In this document: positions 1 through 5,557 of the stretch, piece by piece
Position numbering within the stretch: position 1 is the stretch's first letter
Layout: each line of letters begins with the position of its first letter
NCBI GenBank assembly: GCA_016936035.1
Contig: JAFGPU010000411.1
Coordinates: 1 to 8,159 of the forward strand
Length of the DNA: 8,159 nucleotides
Direction: 5' to 3'
Source of the DNA: Acidimicrobiales bacterium
GTDB lineage: Bacteria; Actinomycetota; Acidimicrobiia; Acidimicrobiales; VFJN01
Program-made: the position numbers and the translations under genes
The notes under the pieces: model-generated
The model's database searches: none
What the model was told of the DNA's origin: nothing
The model's input: only the letters and a program-made list of their open reading frames with translations

Positions 1-498
1 CCGGTCGTTGGGGATGACGATGAGGGTGTCGACCTTCTCCTTGAGGCGCTGGATGCCCTGCTCGGCCTGGACCGCACGCCGGCGCCCCTCGAACGAGAAC
101 GGCCGGGTGACGACGCCGATGGTGAGGGCGCCGAGGCTCTTGGCGATCTCGGCCACGACCGGCGCGCCACCGGTGCCGGTGCCGCCGCCCTTGCCCGCCG
201 TGATGAACACCATGTCGGCGCCCTTCAAGATCTCTTCGATCTCGTCGCGGTGCTCCTCCGCGGCCTGACGTCCGACCTCGGGATCGCTGCCGGCTCCGAG
301 GCCGCGCGTCAGCTCGCGACCGATGTCGAGCTTGGCGTCGGCGTCACTCATCAGCAAGGCCTGGGCGTCGGTGTTGATGGCGATGAACTCGACGCCCTTG
401 AGACCGGCGTCGATCATGCGGTTGACCGCGTTGACGCCCCCACCCCCGATACCGACCACTTTGATCACGGCCAAATAGTTCTGTGGGTTACCGGCCAT
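1..498 (-). CDS. ftsZ: Cell division protein FtsZ, N-terminal 166 residues (runs off the left edge)
   Basis: FtsZ is the tubulin-like GTPase that polymerises into the Z ring at mid-cell and recruits the divisome. The ATG at 498-496 opens an uninterrupted frame of 166 codons to base 1. Visible signatures are the N-terminal strand and glycine loop [16 protein letters not shown] (residues 14-29), INTDAQAL (41-48), ELTRGLGAG (62-70), the tubulin signature GGGTGTGG (104-111), which binds GTP phosphates, and [12 protein letters not shown] (130-141). The C-terminal half (T7 synergy loop, linker and C-terminal conserved peptide) lies outside the window. The start is supported by a GAGGTGG ribosome-binding site 8 nt upstream and by the typical N terminus. 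It is the last gene visible in the cluster and follows ftsQ after 170 nt with no ftsA, as is usual in Actinomycetota. The residue before the signature is Lys (AGKGGG), where many actinobacteria have Glu (from memory). Confidence 0.98.
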   Translation of the reverse strand, partial: MAGNPQNYLAVIKVVGIGGGGVNAVNRMIDAGLKGVEFIAINTDAQALLMSDADAKLDIGRELTRGLGAGSDPEVGRQAAEEHRDEIEEILKGADMVFITAGKGGGTGTGGAPVVAEIAKSLGALTIGVVTRPFSFEGRRRAVQAEQGIQRLKEKVDTLIVIPNDR

Positions 499-506
499 GG
501 GTCGTG

Positions 507-513
507 CCACCTC
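507..513 (-). promoter_or_regulatory. Shine-Dalgarno site of ftsZ
   Basis: The minus-strand sequence GAGGTGG lies 8 nt before the ATG at 498. It matches the 3' end of 16S rRNA (CACCTC) over GAGGTG, at a normal distance, and fixes the start codon. The 8 nt between it and the ATG are the 3' arm of an inverted repeat (499-506 with 559-566). Confidence 0.75.
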
Positions 514-581
514 GCATTCAGGGGATCTATCGGGGAGAACGACGCCCACCCGGACCGCCACGACCCGGGAGAGTCGCCTGA

Positions 582-660
582 AACTACCAAGGTTGAGGCC
601 CCCTCGACATCGGCTGAACCTCAAGCTAAGGTCGATACTTTTCCTCAACCTCTGGTAGTT
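582..660 (-). repeat. Long imperfect inverted repeat in the ftsZ leader
   Basis: On the minus strand AACTACCAGAGGTTGAGG (660-643) is complementary to CCTCAACCTTGGTAGTT (598-582). Eight pairs and nine pairs are separated by one bulged G (652). The loop is 44 nt (642-599). It contains a second TTGAGG copy (624-619) that could compete for CCTCAA (598-593). No run of T follows the 3' arm, so it does not look like an intrinsic terminator. It could be an RNA structure, or half-sites for a regulator of ftsZ. The function is inferred; the complementarity is read directly. Confidence 0.8.
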
Positions 661-668
661 CTCGCAGC

Positions 669-1535
669 CTACGAACACCTCTGGTGGCGGGTCAAGGCCG
701 GACTTCCCGGAACGCGCACGTCGAGCACGGCCAGGCACGCGAGGTCGACGTCGCTCAGGACCGTCTGCACCGCGGTGATCTTCTCGTCGAGGTGGTCGGT
801 GCTGCCGAACCGCACGGTGCCCCCGTCCACGAGCTCGGCCTCGAGGTCGGTCGACACCGCCGCCACCGTGCCGGGCATCCGCTCCGAGACAGCGGCCGCC
901 ACGGCGAGCGCGTCCCTCGCCTCGTCGTCCAGGCGCTGCCCCTGCCCGACACGCCCGTCGATGCCGGTGAGCGCCAGCGGAGCGCCGGTCTCGACCACGT
1001 CGTCCGCGCCACGCGGCTCGATGGCGAGCACCCACCCCTCGGCGTCGACGACGGCGGCGTGGTCGTCGGTCACCTGCACCACCGCCACCGCCTCCCGCTC
1101 TGTGACCTGCACCTTCACCGTCGAGGGCCACGACCGCTCCACCCGAGCCCCGGCCACCCACGGCAGCTCCTCGACCCGGCGGGCGGCGGCGCCGAGGTCG
1201 ACGTGGAGCAGCGGATCGCCCACGGCCACGCCCGTGGCCGCCACGACCTCGTCGCGGCTGGTGTTCTCGATGCCGGTCACCGTGACGCGGTCGACGTCGA
1301 GCAGCGGCGTGCGGGTCGCGACCAGTCCCCCGACGACCAGGACCGCGACGGCCAGCACCCACGTCACCCATTTGAGCCGGCGGCGGCCCGCGTCTCGGCG
1401 CACCCGGATGCGTCGCTTCCGCATCCGGGGGTCGACCACCACCGAGGAGACCGGCGGCGCTGCGGCGCCGGTGCCGGACGGCGGACCCTCGCCCGACCCT
1501 CCCGCACCCGCCCCGGTGGTCTCGTCATCCTTCAC
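669..1535 (-). CDS. ftsQ: Cell division protein FtsQ (POTRA-domain divisome protein)
   Basis: FtsQ is a bitopic membrane protein that links early divisome components to the septal peptidoglycan synthase. The 288-residue product has the expected layout. There is a hydrophilic Gly/Ala/Pro-rich cytoplasmic tail (1-37), a very basic stretch [17 protein letters not shown] (37-53) and one membrane span (about 55-74). An extracytoplasmic POTRA domain follows, beginning [16 protein letters not shown] (78-93) and containing [17 protein letters not shown] (124-140) and VTEREAVAV (144-152). The FtsQ beta domain runs to the C terminus, where PGSPALTR (276-283) is typical. The chosen start is GTG at 1535, with a GAGGGG ribosome-binding site 10 nt upstream. 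An ATG at 1424 (residue 38) is possible but would remove the tail and has no better ribosome site. murC precedes it by 111 nt, where murB often stands, and ftsZ follows. The start lies just downstream of strong potential RNA structure (1546-1600), which may control its translation. Confidence 0.95.
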   Translation of the reverse strand: MKDDETTGAGAGGSGEGPPSGTGAAAPPVSSVVVDPRMRKRRIRVRRDAGRRRLKWVTWVLAVAVLVVGGLVATRTPLLDVDRVTVTGIENTSRDEVVAATGVAVGDPLLHVDLGAAARRVEELPWVAGARVERSWPSTVKVQVTEREAVAVVQVTDDHAAVVDAEGWVLAIEPRGADDVVETGAPLALTGIDGRVGQGQRLDDEARDALAVAAAVSERMPGTVAAVSTDLEAELVDGGTVRFGSTDHLDEKITAVQTVLSDVDLACLAVLDVRVPGSPALTRHQRCS

Positions 1536-1545
1536 GGCCGTCCGG

Positions 1546-1579
1546 CCCCTCGCACCCTCGACCCTCCACCCTCGACCTC
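1546..1579 (-). repeat. Imperfect GAGGGTN tandem heptamers forming a G-quadruplex motif before ftsQ
   Basis: Read on the minus strand from 1579 the sequence runs GAGGTC, GAGGGTG, GAGGGTC, GAGGGTGC, GAGGGG, an imperfect repeat with a period of about 7 nt. Four G tracts (1571-1569, 1564-1562, 1557-1555 and 1549-1546) are separated by 4, 4 and 5 nt, which fits the usual intramolecular G-quadruplex pattern in the mRNA-sense strand. The last tract (GAGGGG, 1551-1546) is also the best Shine-Dalgarno candidate for the GTG at 1535. Folding in RNA is inferred. Confidence 0.7.
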
Positions 1580-1600
1580 AGGTAGAGGTCGAGGGTGCGA
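1550..1600 (-). repeat. Two mutually exclusive perfect inverted repeats in the murC-ftsQ gap
   Basis: Outer pair: plus-strand 1550-1563 (TCGCACCCTCGACC) is the exact reverse complement of 1587-1600, giving 14 bp with a 23-nt loop. Inner pair: 1567-1579 (CACCCTCGACCTC) is the exact reverse complement of 1585-1597, giving 13 bp with a 5-nt loop. Both use the same right arm, which is transcribed first, so only one can form at a time. An 11-nt direct repeat (1553-1563 and 1567-1577) creates the choice. No T run follows in the transcribed direction, so an intrinsic terminator is unlikely. The rest of the 111-nt gap (1601-1646) is GC-rich with no recognisable gene. Confidence 0.85.
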
Positions 1601-1646
1601 CCCGGCGCGCCCCGCTCACGGGCGGCGTCCGGGCCCTGGCGGCCCA

Positions 1647-3065
1647 TCACGGACGTTCTCCCAGCATGGCCACGATGCGGGGCGCCAGGCTCGTCAGGTC
1701 ACCGGCCCCCAGCAGCAGGCACACGTCACCGGCGCGGAGGACGCCCCGCAGCCACAGCATCACGTCGTCGAGAGCGGGCAGCCACGCGACGCTCTGCCAC
1801 GGTCCGGCGTCCAGCACGGCGTCGACGACGAGCTTGCCCGAGACGCCCGGGCGGGGCGCTTCGCCCGCGGGGTACACGTCGGTGACGGCCAGCAGGTCGG
1901 CCGCGGTGAACGCCCCGGCGAAGTCGGGCCACACGGCCGCCGTCCGGCTGTACCGGTGCGGCTGGAACACCGCCACCACCCGCTCCCACGGCCCGGCGGC
2001 GGCCGCGGCCAGCGCGGCGCGCACCTCGGTCGGCAGGTGGGCGTAGTCGTCGACCACCGTGACGCCACCCGCCTCGCCGCGGACCTCGAAGCGCCGGGCC
2101 ACCCCCTGGAACCCCGCCAGCGCCCGGGCCCCCTCGTCGAGGGGGACGCCGTGCAGGTGGGCGACCGCCAGGGCGCCGGCGGCGTTCGCCGCGTTGTGCA
2201 CCCCGGGCGCCATCGGCACCTCGACGTCCACCAGGTCGCCCCCGTGCCGCAGCCCGAAGCGGACACCGGTGCCCACGGCCGCCGGCCCCTCCACCCGGTA
2301 GTCGGCCGACGGGTCCATGCCGTAGGTCACCGCCTGGCGGGCGACGGGCACCAGCTCGCGGGCGCCGGCATCGTCCGCGCACAGCACCGCCGGACCGGGC
2401 AGCGCCCGGACGAACTCGGCGAACGCGTCGCGCAGCGCGCCCTCGCCTCCCCAGTTCTCGAGGTGGTCGGGCTCGACGTTGGTGACGATCGCCGAGTGGG
2501 CGCCCAGCGCCAGGAACGTGCCGTCGCTCTCGTCGGCCTCGACCACGAGAGGGCCGTCCCCGCCCCAGGCGGCGCTGCGGCCGAGCTGCGGGATCGTGGC
2601 GCCGACCACCCAGCCGGGCCGGCGCCCCGTGGCGGCGAGCACGGTGGTCAGCAGCGCCGAGGTCGTGGTCTTGCCGTGCGTGCCGGCCACCGCCAGCGTC
2701 GTGCGCTGCCGGCACAGCGCCCCCAGCGCGCCCGCGCGGTGCACCACCGGCACCCCCCGCCCGCGTGCGGCGACGACGTCGGGATCGTCGCCGGGGGTCG
2801 CCGTCGACACCACCAGGGCGTCGAGGTCGTCGGGCAGCGGCGCCCGGTCGTCGCCCGTCGTCACGTCGACGCCCAGCGGCCCGAGCATCGCGAGGAACGG
2901 CGTCGACGCGGCAGGGTCGTGCCCGCTCACCCGGTGGCCGCTCTCGGCCAGCAGGGTCGCCACCGCGCTCATGCCCGCACCACCGACGTTGGCGACGTGG
3001 ACGGAGCGCGGGCGGGACAGGTCGAGGAGGTGGGCCGACCGGTGGGCGGCGGGAAGGTCAGTCAC
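1647..3065 (-). CDS. murC: UDP-N-acetylmuramate--L-alanine ligase (MurC)
   Basis: MurC is the cytoplasmic ATP-dependent ligase that adds L-alanine to UDP-MurNAc, the first peptide-forming step of peptidoglycan precursor synthesis. The 472-residue product has the three-domain Mur ligase layout. There is an N-terminal UDP-binding glycine loop NVGGAGMS (26-33), the P-loop GTHGKTT (128-134, Walker A), EADESD (176-181), TNVEPDHLENWG (195-206) and GVHNAANA (288-295). The C-terminal domain has DDYAHLPTEV (339-348), FQPHRYSRT (367-375), DVYPAGE (396-402) and GAGDLT (453-458). GTHGKTT with DVYPAGE separates it from MurD, MurE and MurF. The GTG start at 3065 overlaps the murG stop by 8 nt and has an AGAGGA site upstream. 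The open frame continues further upstream only as a shadow of murG. Two motif positions look unusual: Asn26 where the family mostly has Gly (VGIGGAGM), and Leu344 where the family usually has a second His (HHPTE). Length and all other motifs are normal, so I expect it to be active. Confidence 0.97.
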   Translation of the reverse strand: MTDLPAAHRSAHLLDLSRPRSVHVANVGGAGMSAVATLLAESGHRVSGHDPAASTPFLAMLGPLGVDVTTGDDRAPLPDDLDALVVSTATPGDDPDVVAARGRGVPVVHRAGALGALCRQRTTLAVAGTHGKTTTSALLTTVLAATGRRPGWVVGATIPQLGRSAAWGGDGPLVVEADESDGTFLALGAHSAIVTNVEPDHLENWGGEGALRDAFAEFVRALPGPAVLCADDAGARELVPVARQAVTYGMDPSADYRVEGPAAVGTGVRFGLRHGGDLVDVEVPMAPGVHNAANAAGALAVAHLHGVPLDEGARALAGFQGVARRFEVRGEAGGVTVVDDYAHLPTEVRAALAAAAAGPWERVVAVFQPHRYSRTAAVWPDFAGAFTAADLLAVTDVYPAGEAPRPGVSGKLVVDAVLDAGPWQSVAWLPALDDVMLWLRGVLRAGDVCLLLGAGDLTSLAPRIVAMLGERP

Positions 3066-4200
3066 GGGCGGTCCTCTCGACCAGCGCGGCGATGTCGTCG
3101 GCAGCGCCGGGGCGGGCGGCGGCCCGTGCCGATCGTGCCATGGCGGCCAGGCGACCGGGGTCGGCCAGCAGGGCGTCGACCTCGGCGGCCAGCCGCGCGC
3201 CGTCGAGCTCGGCGTCGGGCACGACCACCGCCGCACCCGCCCGCTCCATGTGGCGCGCGTTCGCCGACTGGTGGTCGGCCGTCACGAACGGCGACGGGAT
3301 CAGGATCGACGGCAGGCCGGCGGCCAGCAGCTCGAAGCTGGTGCTCGCCCCGGACCGGCAGACCGCGACGTCGGCGGCTGCCAGAGAGGTGGGCATGTCG
3401 TCGTCGTACTCGATGGCCCGGTAGTGCAGCCGGGCACCCGGAGGCAGGGGCGGGCCCGACGCCGTCAGCTCGGCCCAGTCGCGTGAACCGATGACGTGGC
3501 GCACGTGCAGGTCGCCCCGGCCGGCCCACAGGCGCACCGCCTCCAAGGCGGCGCGGTTGATGCGCAGGGCGCCGAGCGAACCGCCGAAGATCAGCACCAC
3601 GCGGCGGCCGGGCTCGACGTCGAGCTTGGCGCGGGCGCCGGCGGCGTCGCGGGCGCGATCGATGGCCAGCACCTCGGGCCGGACGGGGTTGCCGGTGACG
3701 ACGGCGCGCGGCAGCGGGGTGCCGGGGAACGACACCGCGCACACCTTGGCGAAGCGGCTGACCAACCGGTTGGCGGCCCCGGGCGCGGCGTTCTGCTCGG
3801 CCACCACCACCGGCACCCGCCGCACCACCGCGGCGAGCGCGCAGGGCACGCTGGCATAGCCGCCGACCGACACGACGACGCGCGGGCGCCGGCTGCCGAC
3901 CAGGCGCCACGCACGCCAGAACGCCACGACGAGCGCCGCCGCCGACGTCACGTTCTGCCAGCTGACCTTGCGCTGGATGCCCCGCCCGGGCAGCAGGGTG
4001 AGGTCGAAGCCCGCCTCGGGCACGAGCCGCGCCTCGATGCCGCGCTCGCTGCCGACGAGCTCGATCGCCGACTGCCGGTGGCCGCGGTCGACGAGCGCCC
4101 GGGCGATGGCGATGGCGGGCTGGACGTGCCCGGCGGTGCCGCCGCCTGCGATCAGGGCGAAGCAGCGGCGGCTGTGCCGCCCGCGCCGGCGCGGGCTCAT
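3058..4200 (-). CDS. murG: UDP-GlcNAc--lipid I N-acetylglucosaminyltransferase (MurG)
   Basis: MurG is a GT-B fold glycosyltransferase on the inner membrane face that transfers GlcNAc from UDP-GlcNAc to lipid I, making lipid II. The 380-residue product shows the N-domain glycine loop AGGGTAGHVQPA (18-29), including His25 at the usual active-site histidine position. It also shows SVGGYASVP (111-119), EQNAAPGAANR (135-145) and VTGNPVR (168-174). The second glycine loop is FGGSLGALRIN (205-215). The donor-binding segment follows, with CRSGASTSFELLAAGLP (281-297) and TADHQSANARHM (307-318). The start is ATG at 4200, sharing an ATGA with the ftsW stop. No strong ribosome-binding site is seen, so translation is probably coupled to ftsW. 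Its stop overlaps the murC start by 8 nt. The same frame is open upstream to 4395, but that part is a shadow of ftsW and lacks MurG sequence. The short Arg-rich N terminus (residues 4-12) could help membrane association, which is an inference. Confidence 0.97.
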   Translation of the reverse strand: MSPRRRGRHSRRCFALIAGGGTAGHVQPAIAIARALVDRGHRQSAIELVGSERGIEARLVPEAGFDLTLLPGRGIQRKVSWQNVTSAAALVVAFWRAWRLVGSRRPRVVVSVGGYASVPCALAAVVRRVPVVVAEQNAAPGAANRLVSRFAKVCAVSFPGTPLPRAVVTGNPVRPEVLAIDRARDAAGARAKLDVEPGRRVVLIFGGSLGALRINRAALEAVRLWAGRGDLHVRHVIGSRDWAELTASGPPLPPGARLHYRAIEYDDDMPTSLAAADVAVCRSGASTSFELLAAGLPSILIPSPFVTADHQSANARHMERAGAAVVVPDAELDGARLAAEVDALLADPGRLAAMARSARAAARPGAADDIAALVERTARD

Positions 4201-5414
4201 CGCTCGGATCCGGGCGTACGGGGCGGCAGGGAGCGGACCGTGGCGTGGCGCGCCACGGAGAGCAGCAACCCGGCGCCGGCCATGCCGAAGAGGAGGGACG
4301 AGCCGCCGTAGCTGACGAAGGGCAGCGGGACGCCCGTGATGGGGAGGATGCCGATCACAGCTCCGATGTTGACGAAGGCCTGTACGCAGAACCAAGCCGT
4401 GACACCGACCGCCAGCAGCAGGCCGAACCGGTCGGGCGCGTGCAGGGCGATGCGGATGCCGACGATGCCCAGCAGGACGAACAGCCCGACCACGACGGTC
4501 GCGCCCACCAGCCCGAGCTCCTCACCGATGATGGCGAACACGAAGTCGGAGTGCGCGTACGGGAGGTACCCCCACTTGGCGCGGCTGGCGCCCAGTCCCG
4601 TGCCGGAGATGCCACCGGAGGCCAGCCCGACCAGCGACTGGATGTTCTGGTAGCCCTTGTCCATCGGGTCGGCCCAGGGGTCGAGGAAGGTCAGCACCCG
4701 GGCCCGGCGGTACGGCGTCACGAGGGCCAGCCCGACGGCCGAGGTGAGGCCGAACGCCGTCCACCCGGCCAGGGGCACCGCCGGGGTGCCGGCGACGAAG
4801 CACAGTGCGAGCGCGATCGCCGCGATCACCATGGTCGTGCCCAGGTTGGGCTGGAGCATGACCAGCGTCGCCGCCGCGGCCAGCACCACGATCACCGGCC
4901 GCAGCGTGGCCCGGGTGTTGTGCATGAAGGCCGCCCGGCGCGACAGCAGGTCGGCCACCCAGACGAGGATCGCCAGCTTGGCGAGCTCGGACGGCTGGAT
5001 GGTGAGCGACCCCACCCCGATCCACCGGGTGGCGCCGTTGGCGTCGACCCCCACGCCGGGGACGAGGACCAGTCCCAGGAGCAGGAGCGAGACCAGCAGG
5101 AAGGGACCGGCGAACCGTCGCCACCGGTGGTAGTCGACGCGCGCCACGACCACGAGCGCCACCACCCCGGCCGCGGCCCACGCCGCCTGGCGGATCACGA
5201 AGTACCAGGACGACCCGTGCTCGTCGAGGGCCACCACCGACGACGCCGACATGACCATGACGAGGCCGAGCAGGTTGAAGACCGTGACGAGGAACGCCAG
5301 CGCCACGAACAGCGCCGAGCGGGGGGCGGGGCCCGCCGGCGTGCGGGCGGTCGGGTGGCGACGGCGCGAGCCGGCCTCGCCGCCGCGACCACGGTGCTCG
5401 GTCGTCGAGCTCAT
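4197..5414 (-). CDS. ftsW: SEDS-family septal peptidoglycan glycosyltransferase FtsW
   Basis: FtsW is the polytopic membrane glycosyltransferase that polymerises lipid II at the septum in complex with its class B PBP. The 405-residue product has a basic cytoplasmic tail (1-32) and about ten membrane spans (near 33-57, 69-91, 103-122, 144-158, 171-187, 189-208, 212-232, 301-323, 330-353 and 365-388). SEDS signatures are NGATRWIGVGSLTIQPSELA (126-145), QPNLGTTM (188-195) and AHSDFVFAIIGEELG (287-301), whose Asp290 matches the catalytic Asp of the family, followed by PLPFVSYGGSSLL (363-375). The dcw location beside murG favours FtsW over RodA. The start is ATG at 5414, with an excellent ribosome-binding site (GGGAGGTGA) 4 nt from its GGAGG core. 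The frame is open further upstream, but without family sequence. It follows mraY after 143 nt, where murD usually stands, and overlaps murG by 4 nt. Confidence 0.97.
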   Translation of the reverse strand: MSSTTEHRGRGGEAGSRRRHPTARTPAGPAPRSALFVALAFLVTVFNLLGLVMVMSASSVVALDEHGSSWYFVIRQAAWAAAGVVALVVVARVDYHRWRRFAGPFLLVSLLLLGLVLVPGVGVDANGATRWIGVGSLTIQPSELAKLAILVWVADLLSRRAAFMHNTRATLRPVIVVLAAAATLVMLQPNLGTTMVIAAIALALCFVAGTPAVPLAGWTAFGLTSAVGLALVTPYRRARVLTFLDPWADPMDKGYQNIQSLVGLASGGISGTGLGASRAKWGYLPYAHSDFVFAIIGEELGLVGATVVVGLFVLLGIVGIRIALHAPDRFGLLLAVGVTAWFCVQAFVNIGAVIGILPITGVPLPFVSYGGSSLLFGMAGAGLLLSVARHATVRSLPPRTPGSER

Positions 5415-5415
5415 C

Positions 5416-5424
5416 TCACCTCCC
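5416..5424 (-). promoter_or_regulatory. Strong Shine-Dalgarno site of ftsW
   Basis: The minus-strand GGGAGGTGA contains GGAGGTGA, fully complementary to the TCACCTCC of the 16S rRNA tail, and lies just before the ATG at 5414. It is the best ribosome site in the window. That fits independent translation initiation after the 143-nt gap, unlike the coupled neighbours. Confidence 0.85.
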
Positions 5425-5557
5425 GGTCTCGCCGGGCTCGGACGGTGCCGCCACCGCTCCAGACTCGCCGACCGGCGCCCGCTGCGGGGGGAGGGTGCGC
5501 TCCCGGCCGGCTCGCAGCGCGCTGCGTGGGGCGGACACGGCCACTCGTCACCGGCAG
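5425..5557 (-). other. mraY-ftsW intergenic stretch with a 14-bp palindrome
   Basis: No recognisable gene is present; in the classical dcw order murD would sit here. The stretch contains a perfect 14-bp palindrome CGCAGCGCGCTGCG (5513-5526) and a small stem (5489-5493 with 5500-5504, 6-nt loop). Both are pure GC-rich structures with no T run downstream, so neither is a convincing terminator. Two short GTG-initiated open frames (42 and 46 codons) cross it but resemble nothing I know. No clear promoter was found. Confidence 0.5.

Larger units (their letters stand above)
499..668 (-). promoter_or_regulatory. ftsQ-ftsZ intergenic leader region
   Basis: This 170-nt gap has no gene. Its ftsQ-proximal half (about 575-665) is clearly richer in A and T than the surrounding coding DNA, as expected of a control region. 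It holds a long inverted repeat (582-598 with 643-660), an inner TTGAGG copy on the minus strand (624-619), an 8-bp inverted repeat (499-506 with 559-566) and the ftsZ ribosome-binding site (513-507). I looked for -35/-10 pairs in the sense direction and found none with good hexamers. A dedicated ftsZ promoter here is therefore an inference from position and composition; a promoter inside ftsQ is equally possible. Confidence 0.5.

Noticed and set aside
499..668. A sigma-70-type promoter for ftsZ, for example TAGTTT (586-581) with TGTCGA (609-604) at 17-nt spacing
   Set aside because: The -35 hexamer matches the consensus at only two of six positions and the -10 at three. This is not enough to call a promoter.
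1550..1600. Intrinsic terminator between murC and ftsQ
   Set aside because: The stems are strong, but the transcribed strand continues with G-rich sequence and has no U run, so factor-independent termination is not supported.
250..2046. A 598-codon plus-strand open frame across ftsZ, ftsQ and murC
   Set aside because: It crosses two intergenic regions and two unrelated genes in antisense. Its composition (Ser/Thr/Arg/Ala) is that of a shadow frame and no motif is visible.
684..3494. A 936-codon open frame on the plus strand, antisense to ftsQ, murC and murG
   Set aside because: The product is a Gly/Arg/Pro/His-rich string with no domain. It lies opposite three clearly conserved genes, and long stop-free antisense frames are expected in DNA this GC-rich.
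5416..5544. A 42-codon GTG frame in the mraY-ftsW gap with mostly G or C third positions
   Set aside because: It has no recognisable similarity, no clear ribosome site, and composition alone explains the lack of stops. It does not resemble the C terminus of MurD.
5411..5551. A 46-codon GTG frame ending in an ATGA overlap with ftsW
   Set aside because: The overlap looks operon-like, but third-position GC is lower than in real genes here, the product is Arg/Gly/Pro-rich and no family is recognised.
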